Positions 34,519 to 43,569 of a DNA stretch of 64,000 nucleotides are shown piece after piece. The stretch spans positions 620,001 to 684,000 of the forward strand of contig OZ242006.1 in assembly GCA_965204705.1 (NCBI GenBank), read 5' to 3'. This DNA is from Bin5 sp965204705 (GTDB lineage: Bacteria; Chloroflexota; Anaerolineae; Caldilineales; Caldilineaceae). Within the stretch, counting starts at the first letter, position 1, and each line of letters begins with the position of its first letter. The position numbers and the translations under genes were made by a program. Below the pieces are notes generated by a model, which saw only the letters and a program-made list of their open reading frames with translations, was not told where the DNA came from and ran no database searches.

Positions 34519-35421
34519 ATGTCCACCATTATCGAACAAAGAAGCATACTCGCCCGCAACCCCCACCGCAGCGCATGGGGCGAAGCCTGGACGCACCGAC
34601 AAGGCATCATCGGCGGCTTCCTCCTCATCCTATTCGCATTCATGGCGATCTTCGGCCCCATGTTGGCCCCCCATGACCCTATCGCCATCGACCTCGGCAA
34701 CCCCTTCGCCGACCCGGTCTGGCTCGACCTAGAAAACGGTAAAGGCATAATGGGCACCGACAACCTCGGCCGCGACGTCTTCAGCCGCGTCCTCGTCGGC
34801 TCGCGCATCTCTCTCCTCGTCGGCACATCCGCCACAGTCGTCGGACTCGCCATCGGCATCGTCATGGGCCTCATCGCAGGCTACCGCGGCGGCCTTGCCG
34901 GCGACATCATCATGCGCGTCGCCGACACCCAGACCGCCATCCCCTTTCTCGTCCTCCTCATCGCCGCAGTCGCCTTCATCGGCGGCGGGCTTCTCAACAT
35001 CATCCTCTTCCTCGGCATCGGCGCCTGGGTCGGCTACGCCCGCCTCATCCGCGGCGAAGTCCTCAGCATCCGCGAGCGCGACTTCGTCGAAGCCGCCCGC
35101 GCCATCGGCGCCGGTGATGCCCGCATCATGTTCCGCCACATCCTCCCCAACGCCGTCGCCCCCGTCATCGTCGCCTGCACCCTTTCCTTCGGCGGAATGA
35201 TCCTCACCGAGTCCGCCCTCAGCTTCCTCGGCTTCGGCGTATCCACCCTCATCCCCACCTGGGGCAAAATGGTCGCCGACGCCCGCGACTTCATCACCAC
35301 CGCCTGGTATCCCAGCGTTTTCCCCGCCCTCGCCATCATGCTCGTCGTCCTCGGCGCCAACCTCCTCGGCGACTGGCTCCGCGACATCTTCGACCCCCGC
35401 CTCCGCGGCCGCCAAAACTGA
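34519..35421 (+). CDS. dppC: ABC transporter permease, DppC/OppC type
   Basis: The 300-residue product has the DppC N-terminus (AWTHRQ-like EAWTHRQGIIGGFLLILFAF) and the periplasmic GTDNLGRDVFSRVLVGSRIS motif. It also has an EAA loop (SIRERDFVEAARAIGAGD), RHILPNAVAPVIV, LTESALSFLGFG and a terminal GDWLRDIFDPRLRG, all diagnostic. It pairs with the DppB-type permease upstream. Its start has no Shine-Dalgarno but an AC-rich repeat. The codon bias is strongly C-ending, as in the neighbouring core genes. Confidence 0.9.
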   Translation: MSTIIEQRSILARNPHRSAWGEAWTHRQGIIGGFLLILFAFMAIFGPMLAPHDPIAIDLGNPFADPVWLDLENGKGIMGTDNLGRDVFSRVLVGSRISLLVGTSATVVGLAIGIVMGLIAGYRGGLAGDIIMRVADTQTAIPFLVLLIAAVAFIGGGLLNIILFLGIGAWVGYARLIRGEVLSIRERDFVEAARAIGAGDARIMFRHILPNAVAPVIVACTLSFGGMILTESALSFLGFGVSTLIPTWGKMVADARDFITTAWYPSVFPALAIMLVVLGANLLGDWLRDIFDPRLRGRQN

Positions 35422-35841
35422 CCCCACCCCCTTCCCCCCACTTGCACTCACACCCCGCCTGTGGCTAAGTAATAGCAAGACAAGCCCCACCGCCACCACC
35501 CGTAGCGGCGCCCCGGCCCGTCTACGCTGCATGTGCTCTCTATGGCCCTCCCCCTATACCCGTAGGGGCACCCCGGCCGTCGACTGGTATACGGAATACC
35601 TGGGCGGCCTTCGCCTATACCAGTAGGGGCACCCCTTGTGGGTGCCCACGAACACGCGCCTATTCTGGATGAATCAAAATGCCCTCCGTAGACAAAGAAA
35701 GGTGTTCTTCGCGTCCCTTAGCGACCCTTCGCGGATAAAAAAGATGTTCTCAGAAGCCCTTCGTGGACAAAGAAACGCGTCCCCCCCAACCGCAGCAGTC
35801 CACTAAAAACTAAAAACTACCAACTAAAAACTACAAAAAAA
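35422..35841. repeat. Composite intergenic repeat block
   Basis: The order is: GTAGGGGCACCCC hairpins (about 35560 and 35612-35636, the second reading GTAGGGGCACCCCTTGTGGG and then TGCCC), CTTCGCGTCCC and CCTTCGCGGATAAAAAA (35708-35740), CCTTCGTGGACAAAGAAACG (35757-35777), and finally ACTAAAAACTAAAAACT (35803-35841). The same modules recur at 41890-42165 before another gene. There is no ORF inside. Confidence 0.7.
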
Positions 35842-37266
35842 ATGCCCCTCCCCATCTGGACCCAAGCCGCCCACCAGGCCGCCCAAACCCCACCCGACCG
35901 CAACCGCTACGTCGACTTCCTGCGCGCCGCCTCCATCTGTATCGTCATCATCGGCCACTGGCTCGTCGTCGCCCTCTTTACCGAGGACGGGAACATAGTC
36001 GCCAGCGACGCGCTCTCCCTCATCCGCTGGGCCCGCTGGCTCACCTGGCTCTTCCAGGTCATGCCAATCTTCTTCCTCGTCGGCGGCTTCGTCAACGCCC
36101 TCGGCTGGCAATCGGCCCAGCGCCGCCAGGAAGGATACGCCCCCTGGCTCGCCCGCCGGCTGCAGCGGCTGGTTGTTCCGCTCCTGCCCTTTCTGGCCGT
36201 CTGGACGCTGCTCGGCGCCGCTCTTACCGGCATGGACAGCGACGGGCTCCCCGGGTTTCACCTCTTCGCCCTTCTGCTTGGGGCCGCCTTACCCGGCGTT
36301 GCCAGCTTCGGGCTCTCCGGCTCCAACGTCGACCCCTGGATGATCAAGATGGCCTCCCAGTTCGCCTTCCTGCCCGCCTGGTTCCTCGTCGTCTACATCC
36401 TCATGGTCCTGCTCGTCCCCCTCTCCTACCGTGCCTGGCAGCGCTACGGTCTCGCCTCCTTCTGTGCGCCGGCCGCCGCCGCCGCGCTCGTCGACCTGCT
36501 CGCACTTGGCGCAGGCTGGGAGATTCTCGGCTGGCTCAACTACCTGTTCGTCTGGCTCGCCGTCCATCAGCTCGGTTTCGCCTGGCAGGCCGGCCGCCTC
36601 AGCGGGCCGCGCCGCTGTCTACTGTGGGCCGCCGGCGGGCTGGCCGCACTGATCGCGCTCGTAACCTTCGGACCCTACCCGGTCAGCATGGTATCGGTGG
36701 GCACCGAGGGGGTCAGCAACAGCCTGCCGCCCAAAATAACCTTGCTGGCACTGGGCGTCTTCCAGACCGGCCTGCTGCTGGCCCTCGAAAAGCCGGTCCG
36801 GCGCCTCCTCGAACGCGGCGCCCTCTGGACCACCACCGTCCTGATCAACGGCATAATCATGACCATCTTCCTCTGGCACGTCACCGCCCTGGAAACCGTG
36901 AGCGGGCTTATACTCCTGATAGGCGGCTTTGACGAAAACTACTGGCTCTCTCTCATCCCCGGCGCCGCCGCCTGGTGGCTCACCCGCCCCCTCTGGATAG
37001 CAGCCCTCGCCGTCGCTCTGATCCCATTCGTCGCCGCCTTCACCCGCTTCGAACGCATCGGCCAGCCCCAAAATCGCGCCGCCCCCCCCGCCTGGCGCCT
37101 CCTGCTCGGCTGCGCCCTCGTCTGCACCGGCCTCTCCGTCCTCACCCTCCGCGGCATCCCCACCGAAACCTGGCCAGGAATCAACCTCCTTGCCCTCAGC
37201 CTCCCCTTCATCGGCGCCGCCCTCATCTGGTTCGGCCCCAAGCGCGCCTCCAATCTTGGGGAATGA
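35842..37266 (+). CDS. Acyltransferase 3 family membrane protein
   Basis: The 474-residue product has about ten membrane helices. The family signature near the N-terminus is present: RNRYVDFLRAASICIVIIGH, where R and H match the catalytic region of acyltransferase-3 enzymes, then MPIFFLVGGF. Members transfer acyl groups to cell-surface carbohydrates. The last 70 residues add two more helices. It is in the same direction as the peptide-permease genes, but 420 bp of repeats separate them, so it is probably a separate unit. The start codon is directly preceded by AC-rich repeats. Confidence 0.82.
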   Translation: MPLPIWTQAAHQAAQTPPDRNRYVDFLRAASICIVIIGHWLVVALFTEDGNIVASDALSLIRWARWLTWLFQVMPIFFLVGGFVNALGWQSAQRRQEGYAPWLARRLQRLVVPLLPFLAVWTLLGAALTGMDSDGLPGFHLFALLLGAALPGVASFGLSGSNVDPWMIKMASQFAFLPAWFLVVYILMVLLVPLSYRAWQRYGLASFCAPAAAAALVDLLALGAGWEILGWLNYLFVWLAVHQLGFAWQAGRLSGPRRCLLWAAGGLAALIALVTFGPYPVSMVSVGTEGVSNSLPPKITLLALGVFQTGLLLALEKPVRRLLERGALWTTTVLINGIIMTIFLWHVTALETVSGLILLIGGFDENYWLSLIPGAAAWWLTRPLWIAALAVALIPFVAAFTRFERIGQPQNRAAPPAWRLLLGCALVCTGLSVLTLRGIPTETWPGINLLALSLPFIGAALIWFGPKRASNLGE

Positions 37267-37321
37267 AAGATCCTGCTGCCAATACCGTCCGAAACTATTC
37301 ACGAGCCGCTCAGAACGAACG

Positions 37322-37352
37322 CCATCGTAGGGGCAGGCCTTGTGCCTGCCCT
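37322..37352. repeat. GTAGGGGCAGG palindromic repeat
   Basis: GTAGGGGCAGGCCTTGTGCC followed by TGCCC forms a stem and is the third variant of the GTAGGGGCACCCC repeat family seen at 35612 and 42021. Confidence 0.55.
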
Positions 37353-37655
37353 TGTGTCCCGCCCCAAAATCAGGACCACACCCAGTTCAGGCAAAAACAG
37401 CCGCGGCCATTTCACCGACGACATCCGCCGGCAGATCATCCGCGAAGCCAACCTCCGCGGCAAAGAAGCCGTCCGCACCGCCCTCGAAGCCATGAAAGTC
37501 ACAGTCTCCACCGAGCTAATCATCCATTCCATCATCACCCACTGATTCGAAGTCGGCCCGAAAACAGTTCAAATGTAAGGTATAATATAGGCAACGCACC
37601 AACGGAGCGCAGCAGAAGGCGTCCCAGAGCAAGACCGACCAAAGGCCAGACCGAC

Positions 37656-38765
37656 ATGCGAACCAGGCTTGACGCCATCACCATCAAAGGGTTCAAGACC
37701 ATCCGTGAGTTGGTCGACTTCCAACCCGGCCCCCTGACCGTTCTCATCGGCCCCAACGGCGCCGGCAAGTCCAACTTCCTTTCCTTTTTTCACATGCTCT
37801 ATCCTGTGTCCTACGGCGCCGCTGCTTTGCAAACCTATGTGGGCGCCTGCGGCGGAGCCAGCAAACTCCTGCACGACGGCCCGGCGATCACGCCCGAGAT
37901 CGATGCCCGGCTCAGTCTTCATTCCGATGCCGGCGAGACCGATTACCATTTTCGACTCGGATATGCCGCCGACGATACGCTCATCTACGCCGATGAGCGC
38001 TATCGACTGGCAAATGGAGACCAGACCGGAGAAGCTTCCTGGCAAATAGTGGGGGCGGGCCATCGCTCATCGATGCTCGCCGACTACGACACGTACAACG
38101 ATACGACAGCCGTCATCGCCGACGCCCTGCGTAATATGTTCACCTTTCACTTTCACGACACTTCAGTGACATCCCAACTTCGTAGAAAGGCCGCAGTCAC
38201 GAGTGACGGACAATTTGACTATAGTGGCTCCAATCTCGCGCCATTTCTTTACCGCCTACAGAGAATAGAAGGCAAGTCCTATCAACGCATCGTCGAAACG
38301 CTGCGTCTGATTCTCCCCTTCTTCTTCGACTTTTACCTCCAACCCGACAGCGGTCACCTGTTACTCGCCTGGCGCGAGACCGGAAGCGACCAGATTTTCA
38401 CCGCGTCGCAAGCCGCCGACGGGATGCTGCGGACCATCGCTCTCGTCACTCTGCTCCTGCAACCGGACAAAACACTGCCCGACCTGCTAATCCTCGACGA
38501 GCCCGAACTAGGCCTCCACCCCTACGCCAACAACGTGATCGGCGGACTGATTCGATCCGTATCCGCAAAGACTCAGGTCATTGTCGCCACCCAGTCCACC
38601 GCTTTCGTCGACTGCTTCGAGCCCGAAGACATCGTCGTGGTCGAACGCGAAGGCCGCGAATCTACCTTCCGGCGACTGGAGGATACCGAGGAGCTGCGAG
38701 AGTGGCTTAGAGAGGATTCCCTCTCCGAACTGTGGGAGAAGAACGTCATCGGGGGCCGGCCCTGA
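37656..38765 (+). CDS. RecF/OLD-like AAA ATPase (AAA_21 type)
   Basis: The 369-residue product starts at the ATG at 37656; the longer upstream frame is spurious. It has ITIKGFKTIRELVDFQPGPL, Walker A IGPNGAGKSN (about residues 29-40), a signature-like region AADGMLRTIALVTLL, Walker B LLILDEPELGLHP, and the H-loop VIVATQSTAFVD. Such small SMC-like ATPases usually pair with a DUF4276 or nuclease partner in defence or mobile loci. Here the next gene is a DUF1801 protein, so no partner is visible. A TATAAT (about 37577) lies upstream and could be its promoter. Confidence 0.82.
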   Translation: MRTRLDAITIKGFKTIRELVDFQPGPLTVLIGPNGAGKSNFLSFFHMLYPVSYGAAALQTYVGACGGASKLLHDGPAITPEIDARLSLHSDAGETDYHFRLGYAADDTLIYADERYRLANGDQTGEASWQIVGAGHRSSMLADYDTYNDTTAVIADALRNMFTFHFHDTSVTSQLRRKAAVTSDGQFDYSGSNLAPFLYRLQRIEGKSYQRIVETLRLILPFFFDFYLQPDSGHLLLAWRETGSDQIFTASQAADGMLRTIALVTLLLQPDKTLPDLLILDEPELGLHPYANNVIGGLIRSVSAKTQVIVATQSTAFVDCFEPEDIVVVEREGRESTFRRLEDTEELREWLREDSLSELWEKNVIGGRP

Positions 38766-38879
38766 CGTACGTGAGGCTGAATTTCATAGTGCAAGGACAG
38801 ACTGAACCGCGAAGAATAAGCGGTCGCACAGCAACTCACCACACTTCGGTCCGACGACCAGTTGGAGAAGCACGTCACA

Positions 38880-39272
38880 ATGAGTAAACCCAACCCAAAC
38901 CGCCACGCGCCCCACGAAATAGACCAATACCTGGCAGAGCAAGCCCCCGAATTCCGGGCAACGCTCAAGCAGCTGCGCGCCATCATTAAAGCCGTCGCGC
39001 CCGACTGCACCGAACGCGTCAACTACAAGATCCCGATCTTTCGCCTCAAGACGGAGTTCGTCGCCATGTCGGCCGCCAAGCGCCACTGCGCCCTGCATAC
39101 CATAAGCTATGCCATACCGGACGCCCTGAAAGACCAGCTCAAGGCAGCTGGCATCCGGACGTCAGGCGCTACCCTCCATCTCAAACCGGGCGTCGACCTG
39201 CCGGTGCCGCTGCTGGAAAAAGCCCTGCGCATGCGCGTCGCCGAAGTGGAGGCCGAAACAAAGTCCGACTAA
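38880..39272 (+). CDS. DUF1801 (YdhG-like) protein
   Basis: The ATG at 38880 has GGAGAAG about 10 bases upstream. The 130-residue product shows the DUF1801 pattern: YLAEQAPEFRATLKQLRAII, ERVNYKIPIFRL, AAKRHCALHTISYAIPDALK, and a C-terminal PLLEKALRMRVAEVEA. Proteins of this family bind iron or have frataxin-like folds; no enzymatic role is certain. The gene is 115 bp after the ATPase gene in the same direction. Confidence 0.78.
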   Translation: MSKPNPNRHAPHEIDQYLAEQAPEFRATLKQLRAIIKAVAPDCTERVNYKIPIFRLKTEFVAMSAAKRHCALHTISYAIPDALKDQLKAAGIRTSGATLHLKPGVDLPVPLLEKALRMRVAEVEAETKSD

Positions 39273-39609
39273 GTTCGCAGCGAGGTCGCCAAACCCGGAT
39301 ATCGACCCCCAAAACGGGTCAACAAACGCAAGAAAATCCTGACAACAACCGCCAAAAGTTTTTTTTTTAAGGCGCGACATATGTAGACTTAGGTAGACAT
39401 GGCGCGACATTTGTAGACATAACGCGACCAAAACACACCCAAGCACGTTAGCACCCATGGACTCTCGCACAACGCCCGTATCGACCCGCCACCGCCACCA
39501 AAACTGAAGCCCATCCCTCAATTCCCCCCAAATCACAGTTCAGACAAACCCTCGGTCGAGCCCCCACTAAAAACAAGAAACTAGCAACTAGAAACTGCCC
39601 TTAACCCCC
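39273..39609. other. Intergenic region with GCGCGACAT repeats
   Basis: Positions 39372-39428 hold GGCGCGACATATGTAGAC, TTAGGTAGACAT, GGCGCGACATTTGTAGACAT and then AACGCGACC: two and a half copies of an 18-20 bp unit after a T-rich tract. AC-rich CTAAAAAC/CTAGAAAC repeats (39565-39598) follow. No gene is supported. Confidence 0.5.
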
Positions 39610-39644
39610 TTGACAACAAGGGAATATTAGGCTATCCTTACTAA
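39610..39644 (+). promoter_or_regulatory. Sigma-70 promoter overlapped by a DtxR/MntR-like box
   Basis: TTGACA (39610-39615), a 17-bp spacer and TATCCT (39633-39638) form a good vegetative promoter. TTAGGCTATCCTTACTAA at 39627-39644 overlaps the -10 and resembles the DtxR-family operator (TTAGG...CTAA halves). It lies 66 bp before the metal-binding-protein gene, so metal-dependent repression is plausible. Confidence 0.5.
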
Positions 39645-39709
39645 AGAATTAGTCATGGATAAAAATTTATTTAAGAACGTATGAATCTGTACCTGCCTGA
39701 GACCGAAAC

Positions 39710-40891
39710 ATGCTGAACCAACTTACCTCTTGGCCGTCTTTACGGCCACCCGGATCACACGTCCGACAGACACACATCCTCCCCCTGCTCCTACTCGCCG
39801 TACTCCTTGTCACAGCCTGCGGCCGTGACCGGGAACCCGCCGTCGTCGAATCCGCCGCCGAAGAGCCCGCAGCCGCCGAGCAACAGGCCCAACCGGACGC
39901 CCCCGCCCCCGCAGGCGTCCGCACCGACGGCGCCTTCCGCATCGTCGCCACCACAACCCAGGCCAGCGACCTCTCCAGAATCCTGACCGACGGCGTCGCC
40001 GGCATCGAGATCACGCCCCTCATGGGCGCCGGCGTCGACCCCCATCTCTACCAGCCCACCGAGTCCGACATCCGCGCCATGAATGCCGCCGACATGGTCA
40101 TCTACAGCGGCCTCCACCTCGAAGGCCAGTTCGACGCCGTCTTCGAAGCCCTGCGCGAACAGGGCACCCTCATCTACAGCCTATCCAAACCGGTCAAGGA
40201 CGGCGGCTTCGTCATCGGCGGCTTCGGCGCAGACCAGACCCAGCCCGGCGCCGACGACCCCCACTTCTGGTTCGACCCCCGCAACTGGGAGGTCACCGTC
40301 GCCGACCTGGCCCAGACGCTCGCCGAACTCGACCCCGACAACGCCGATACCTTCACCGCCCACGCCGACGCCTACAACGAGCAGTTGCGCACACTCTATG
40401 CCTGGGCCGACGAGGGCATGCACTCCGTGCCCGAAGCACAGCGCTACCTCGTCACCTCCCACGACGCCTTCCAGTACTTTGGCGCCGCATTTGGCTGGCG
40501 CATGGCCGGCATCCAGGGCATCAGCACCGAGGACGAGACCGGCGTCGGCGACATCCAGCGCACCGCCCAGTTCGTCGTCGAACAGGGTATCCCCGTCCTT
40601 TTCGTCGAGAGCAGCATCTCGCCCGACACCATCGAAGCCGTCCAGGCAGCGATCGAAGCCGAAGGCGGCGCCGTCCGCGTCGGCGTGCGCGAGCTCTATT
40701 CCGACGCCATGGGCATGCCCGGCACCTTCCCCGGCGCCTACATCGGCATGATCGCTACAAACGTCTATACCATCCTGCAGTCCTACAACTGCGCCGGCGC
40801 CCCGGCCACCATCCCCGACTGGCCGGACACCATCGACACTGCGCCGCCGGAGGAGTTGCTCTCGGTCGACTGTGAAGCTGAAGAAAACTAA
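39710..40891 (+). CDS. Metal ABC transporter substrate-binding lipoprotein (Mn/Zn type)
   Basis: The 393-residue product has a lipoprotein signal (LLLLAVLLVTAC), an Ala/Glu/Pro linker and a cluster-9 (TroA/MntA) binding domain. Metal ligands are visible: His in GAGVDPHLYQPTESD, His in DDPHFWFDPRNWEV, Glu in VLFVESSISPDTI, and Asp in LYSDAMGMPGTFPG. The His-His-Glu-Asp set fits manganese or zinc binding. No His-rich loop is seen, which leans to Mn, but this is not certain. It heads a four-gene transporter locus. Confidence 0.88.
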   Translation: MLNQLTSWPSLRPPGSHVRQTHILPLLLLAVLLVTACGRDREPAVVESAAEEPAAAEQQAQPDAPAPAGVRTDGAFRIVATTTQASDLSRILTDGVAGIEITPLMGAGVDPHLYQPTESDIRAMNAADMVIYSGLHLEGQFDAVFEALREQGTLIYSLSKPVKDGGFVIGGFGADQTQPGADDPHFWFDPRNWEVTVADLAQTLAELDPDNADTFTAHADAYNEQLRTLYAWADEGMHSVPEAQRYLVTSHDAFQYFGAAFGWRMAGIQGISTEDETGVGDIQRTAQFVVEQGIPVLFVESSISPDTIEAVQAAIEAEGGAVRVGVRELYSDAMGMPGTFPGAYIGMIATNVYTILQSYNCAGAPATIPDWPDTIDTAPPEELLSVDCEAEEN

Positions 40892-41068
40892 CCGCCGTTC
40901 CGCGGTGATTCCCATGTTCGTCAGGGTCGCGCTCATTCCCCCGGGAGCGCGACCGTACCCTATCCGCCGCCAGCGCGCCGAAGCCCGTTCGTCGTACCGC
41001 CGCGCGCCTTGAATCTGCGCAGCCGAAGAAGCTCGGTAAACGCGCGCGCCGGCAAGGAGTAAACTGAA

Positions 41069-41863
41069 GTGAGTGTCCTCAGCGGAAACGGTCCGCATGA
41101 CGACTCGAATACCGCCCTCGAAATCGACGATCTGACCGTGGCCTACAACAGCAAACCCGCTATCTGGGATATCGATCTGCACGTCCCGGAGGGCGTCCTC
41201 ATGGCCATAATCGGCCCCAACGGCGCCGGCAAGAGTACGCTCATCAAAGCCGCACTCAAGCTCATTCCCCGCGCCGCCGGCACCGTCCAGTTCTACGGCC
41301 AGCCCTACGAGCAGGTCCGCGGCCTCGTCGGCTACGTCCCCCAGCGCGGCAGCGTCGACTGGGACTTCCCCACCACCGTGCTCGATGTCGTGTCCATGGG
41401 CCTCTACGGCCGCATCGGCTGGATCCGCCGCCCCGGCCAAGCCGACCGCAATGCCGCCAGGCACGCCCTCGAACAGGTCGGAATGCAGGACTTCGCCGAC
41501 CGCCAGATCAGCCAGCTCTCCGGCGGCCAGCAGCAGCGCACCTTCCTCGCCCGCGCCCTCGTCCAGGACGCCCGCATCTATCTAATGGACGAACCCTTCG
41601 CCGCCGTCGACGCCGTCACCGAGCGCGCCATCATCACCATCATGCGCGAGCTGCGCGCCCGCGGCAAGACCGTCGTCGTCGTCCACCACGACCTGCAGAC
41701 CGCCCCCGAATACTTCGACTGGGTCACCCTGCTCAACGTCGAAATCGTCGCCAGCGGCCCCATCGACACAACCTTCACCCCCGAAAACCTGCGCCAAACC
41801 TACGGCGGCCGCGTCGCCTACCTCCAGGAAGGCCAGCGAATCGCCGGCCTAGAAGAGGAATAA
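41069..41863 (+). CDS. Metal ABC transporter ATPase
   Basis: The GTG at 41069 follows AAGGAG. The 264-residue product has Walker A IGPNGAGKSTLIKA, a Q-loop in GYVPQRGSVDWDFP (a sequence very typical of Mn/Zn importers), the signature LSGGQQQRTFLARAL, Walker B IYLMDEPFAAVD, and the H-loop VVVVHHDLQ. It energises uptake through the two permeases encoded downstream. It is 177 bp from the binding-protein gene and 302 bp from the first permease. Confidence 0.92.
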   Translation: MSVLSGNGPHDDSNTALEIDDLTVAYNSKPAIWDIDLHVPEGVLMAIIGPNGAGKSTLIKAALKLIPRAAGTVQFYGQPYEQVRGLVGYVPQRGSVDWDFPTTVLDVVSMGLYGRIGWIRRPGQADRNAARHALEQVGMQDFADRQISQLSGGQQQRTFLARALVQDARIYLMDEPFAAVDAVTERAIITIMRELRARGKTVVVVHHDLQTAPEYFDWVTLLNVEIVASGPIDTTFTPENLRQTYGGRVAYLQEGQRIAGLEEE

Positions 41864-41879
41864 CAACAAAAGGCATTCA

Positions 41880-42165
41880 CAGTGACCCCTAATGGATCAA
41901 GAAAGGTGTTCTCCGTGGTCCTCTGTGGCCCTCCGTGGACAAAAAGGTTTTCTTCGCGCCTCTTCGCGTCCCTTCGCGGATAAGGAAAGGTATTTTTCGT
42001 GGCCCACCGCCAACACCGGTAGGGGCACCCCTTGTGGGTGCCCTCGTACACAAGCCAATGTCGGAACGCACACCTCAGAGGCCTCCGTGGATCAAGAAAG
42101 GTATCCCCCGCGTACTCAGTAGTTCACTAAAAACTAAAAACTGACTACTAAAAACTACAAACAAC
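41880..42165. repeat. Composite intergenic repeat block before metal permease 1
   Basis: CTCCGTGGTCCTCTGTGG, CCCTCCGTGGACAAAAAGG, CTTCGCGTCCCTTCGCGG followed by ATAAGG, the palindrome GTAGGGGCACCCCTTGTGGG with TGCCC (42021-42046), CCTCCGTGGATCAAGAAAGG, and then ACTAAAAACTAAAAACTG up to the ATG at 42166. It has the same modular order as 35422-35841. Confidence 0.72.
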
Positions 42166-43569
42166 ATGCCCAAAACCGACACACTCACCACAAACAACCG
42201 CAGTTCCGACCAGCGCATCTGGCTCCTCATCGGCGCCACCGGCTTCGTCGCCGCCCTCTTCGTCCCCTTCAGCCAGCTATTCCTCCACGTCGAGTACGAC
42301 TACACCCTACGCACCGTCGCCCTCGGCGGCGCCCTGCTCGGCATCGTCAGCGGCGTACTCGGCTGTTTCGCCGTCCTGCGCCGCCAGAGCCTGCTCGGCG
42401 ACGCCCTCTCCCACGCAGCCCTGCCCGGCGTCGCCATCGCCTTCCTCCTCGCCGGCCGCGATCTCGGCCTGCTCCTGATCGGCGCCGGCGTAACCAGCTG
42501 GCTCGGCGTCTGGTTCATCCGCCTCGTCACCGGCACCACCCGCATCAAGCAGGACGCCGCCATGGGCATCGTGCTCGCCGCCTGGTTCGCCGCCGGCATC
42601 GCCCTTCTCGTCTACATCCAGGCCCGTCCCGACGCCAGCCAGGCCGGCCTCGACACCTTCATCTTCGGCCAGGCCGCCGCCATCGTCGAGCGCGATGTGC
42701 GCCTCGTCGCCATCGTCGGCGCCGTCTCCTTCACTGTTCTCGCCCTCTTCTGGAAAGAGTTCAAACTCATCACCTTCGACGCCGAATTCGCCGGCGCCAA
42801 CGGTTTCCGCGTCAACCTCATCAGCATGACGCTCTCCACCCTTATCGTCGTCGCCATCGTGCTCGGCCTGCAACTGGCCGGCGTCATCCTCATGGTCGGC
42901 ATGCTCATCGCCTCCGGCATCGCCGCCCGCCAGTGGACCAATCAGCTCGGCCAGATGGTCATTCTCTCCGCCGTATTCGGCGCTTTCGCCGGTGGCGCCG
43001 GCGCCATCATCAGCGCCGTCGACGCCGATATCCCGACTGGCCCCCTGATCGTCGTCGTCGCCTTCCTCCTCGTGGCCCTATCCCTCGGCTTCGCGCCCGG
43101 CCGCGGACTCGTCTGGACGCTCCTGCGCCAGCGCAGCGACAGCCGCCGCTTCGCCGCCCAGACCATGCTGCAGGACCTCTACCACTACGCAATCGACCAC
43201 GGCCGCGCCGACCTGCCCGCGCCCGAATCCTTCTTGTTCGGCGTCCGCGGCGCCTCCGCCCGAGAAGGCCTGCGCCAGCTCCAAGCCCGCGGCCAGGCCC
43301 AGCGCAGCAACGGCGCCTGGATGCTCACGCCCGCCGGCATCGAAGCCGCCGCCCACGACGACCGCAACCACCAGCTCTGGTCCGTCTACCGCCAGTACAG
43401 CGACGACCTCGCCCTGCCCGTCATCGCCGAAGACCACCAGCGAAACATAGCCGACCTCCTCCCCCCCGAATCAATCGCCAAACTCGAATACAAACTGGAC
43501 ACAATCCGCAACGCCGCCGCCCCACCAACACAAGAACAATCGCCGCCCACCGCAGTTACTGACCACTGA
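42166..43569 (+). CDS. Metal ABC transporter permease 1 with C-terminal regulator-like domain
   Basis: Residues 1-310 form an ABC-3 permease with eight to nine helices. Motifs are RRQSLLGDALSHAALPGVAI, FKLITFDAEFAGANGF and GLQLAGVILMVGMLIA. Beyond the usual end (about residue 310) a soluble domain of some 150 residues follows: a helix-turn-helix-like ASAREGLRQLQARGQ, MLTPAGIEAAAHDDRNHQLW and PVIAEDHQRNIADLLPPESI. This pattern resembles the DNA-binding plus dimerisation part of DtxR/MntR repressors, where LTP-x-G, R-H-x-L-W and a D-x-x-H helix occur. It may be a cytoplasmic sensor coupled to the channel. Confidence 0.82.
   Translation: MPKTDTLTTNNRSSDQRIWLLIGATGFVAALFVPFSQLFLHVEYDYTLRTVALGGALLGIVSGVLGCFAVLRRQSLLGDALSHAALPGVAIAFLLAGRDLGLLLIGAGVTSWLGVWFIRLVTGTTRIKQDAAMGIVLAAWFAAGIALLVYIQARPDASQAGLDTFIFGQAAAIVERDVRLVAIVGAVSFTVLALFWKEFKLITFDAEFAGANGFRVNLISMTLSTLIVVAIVLGLQLAGVILMVGMLIASGIAARQWTNQLGQMVILSAVFGAFAGGAGAIISAVDADIPTGPLIVVVAFLLVALSLGFAPGRGLVWTLLRQRSDSRRFAAQTMLQDLYHYAIDHGRADLPAPESFLFGVRGASAREGLRQLQARGQAQRSNGAWMLTPAGIEAAAHDDRNHQLWSVYRQYSDDLALPVIAEDHQRNIADLLPPESIAKLEYKLDTIRNAAAPPTQEQSPPTAVTDH

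Noticed and set aside
37342..37545. 67-codon ORF with basic, helical sequence
   Set aside because: It overlaps an intergenic palindrome, has no ribosome binding site and a minus-strand ORF of similar quality.
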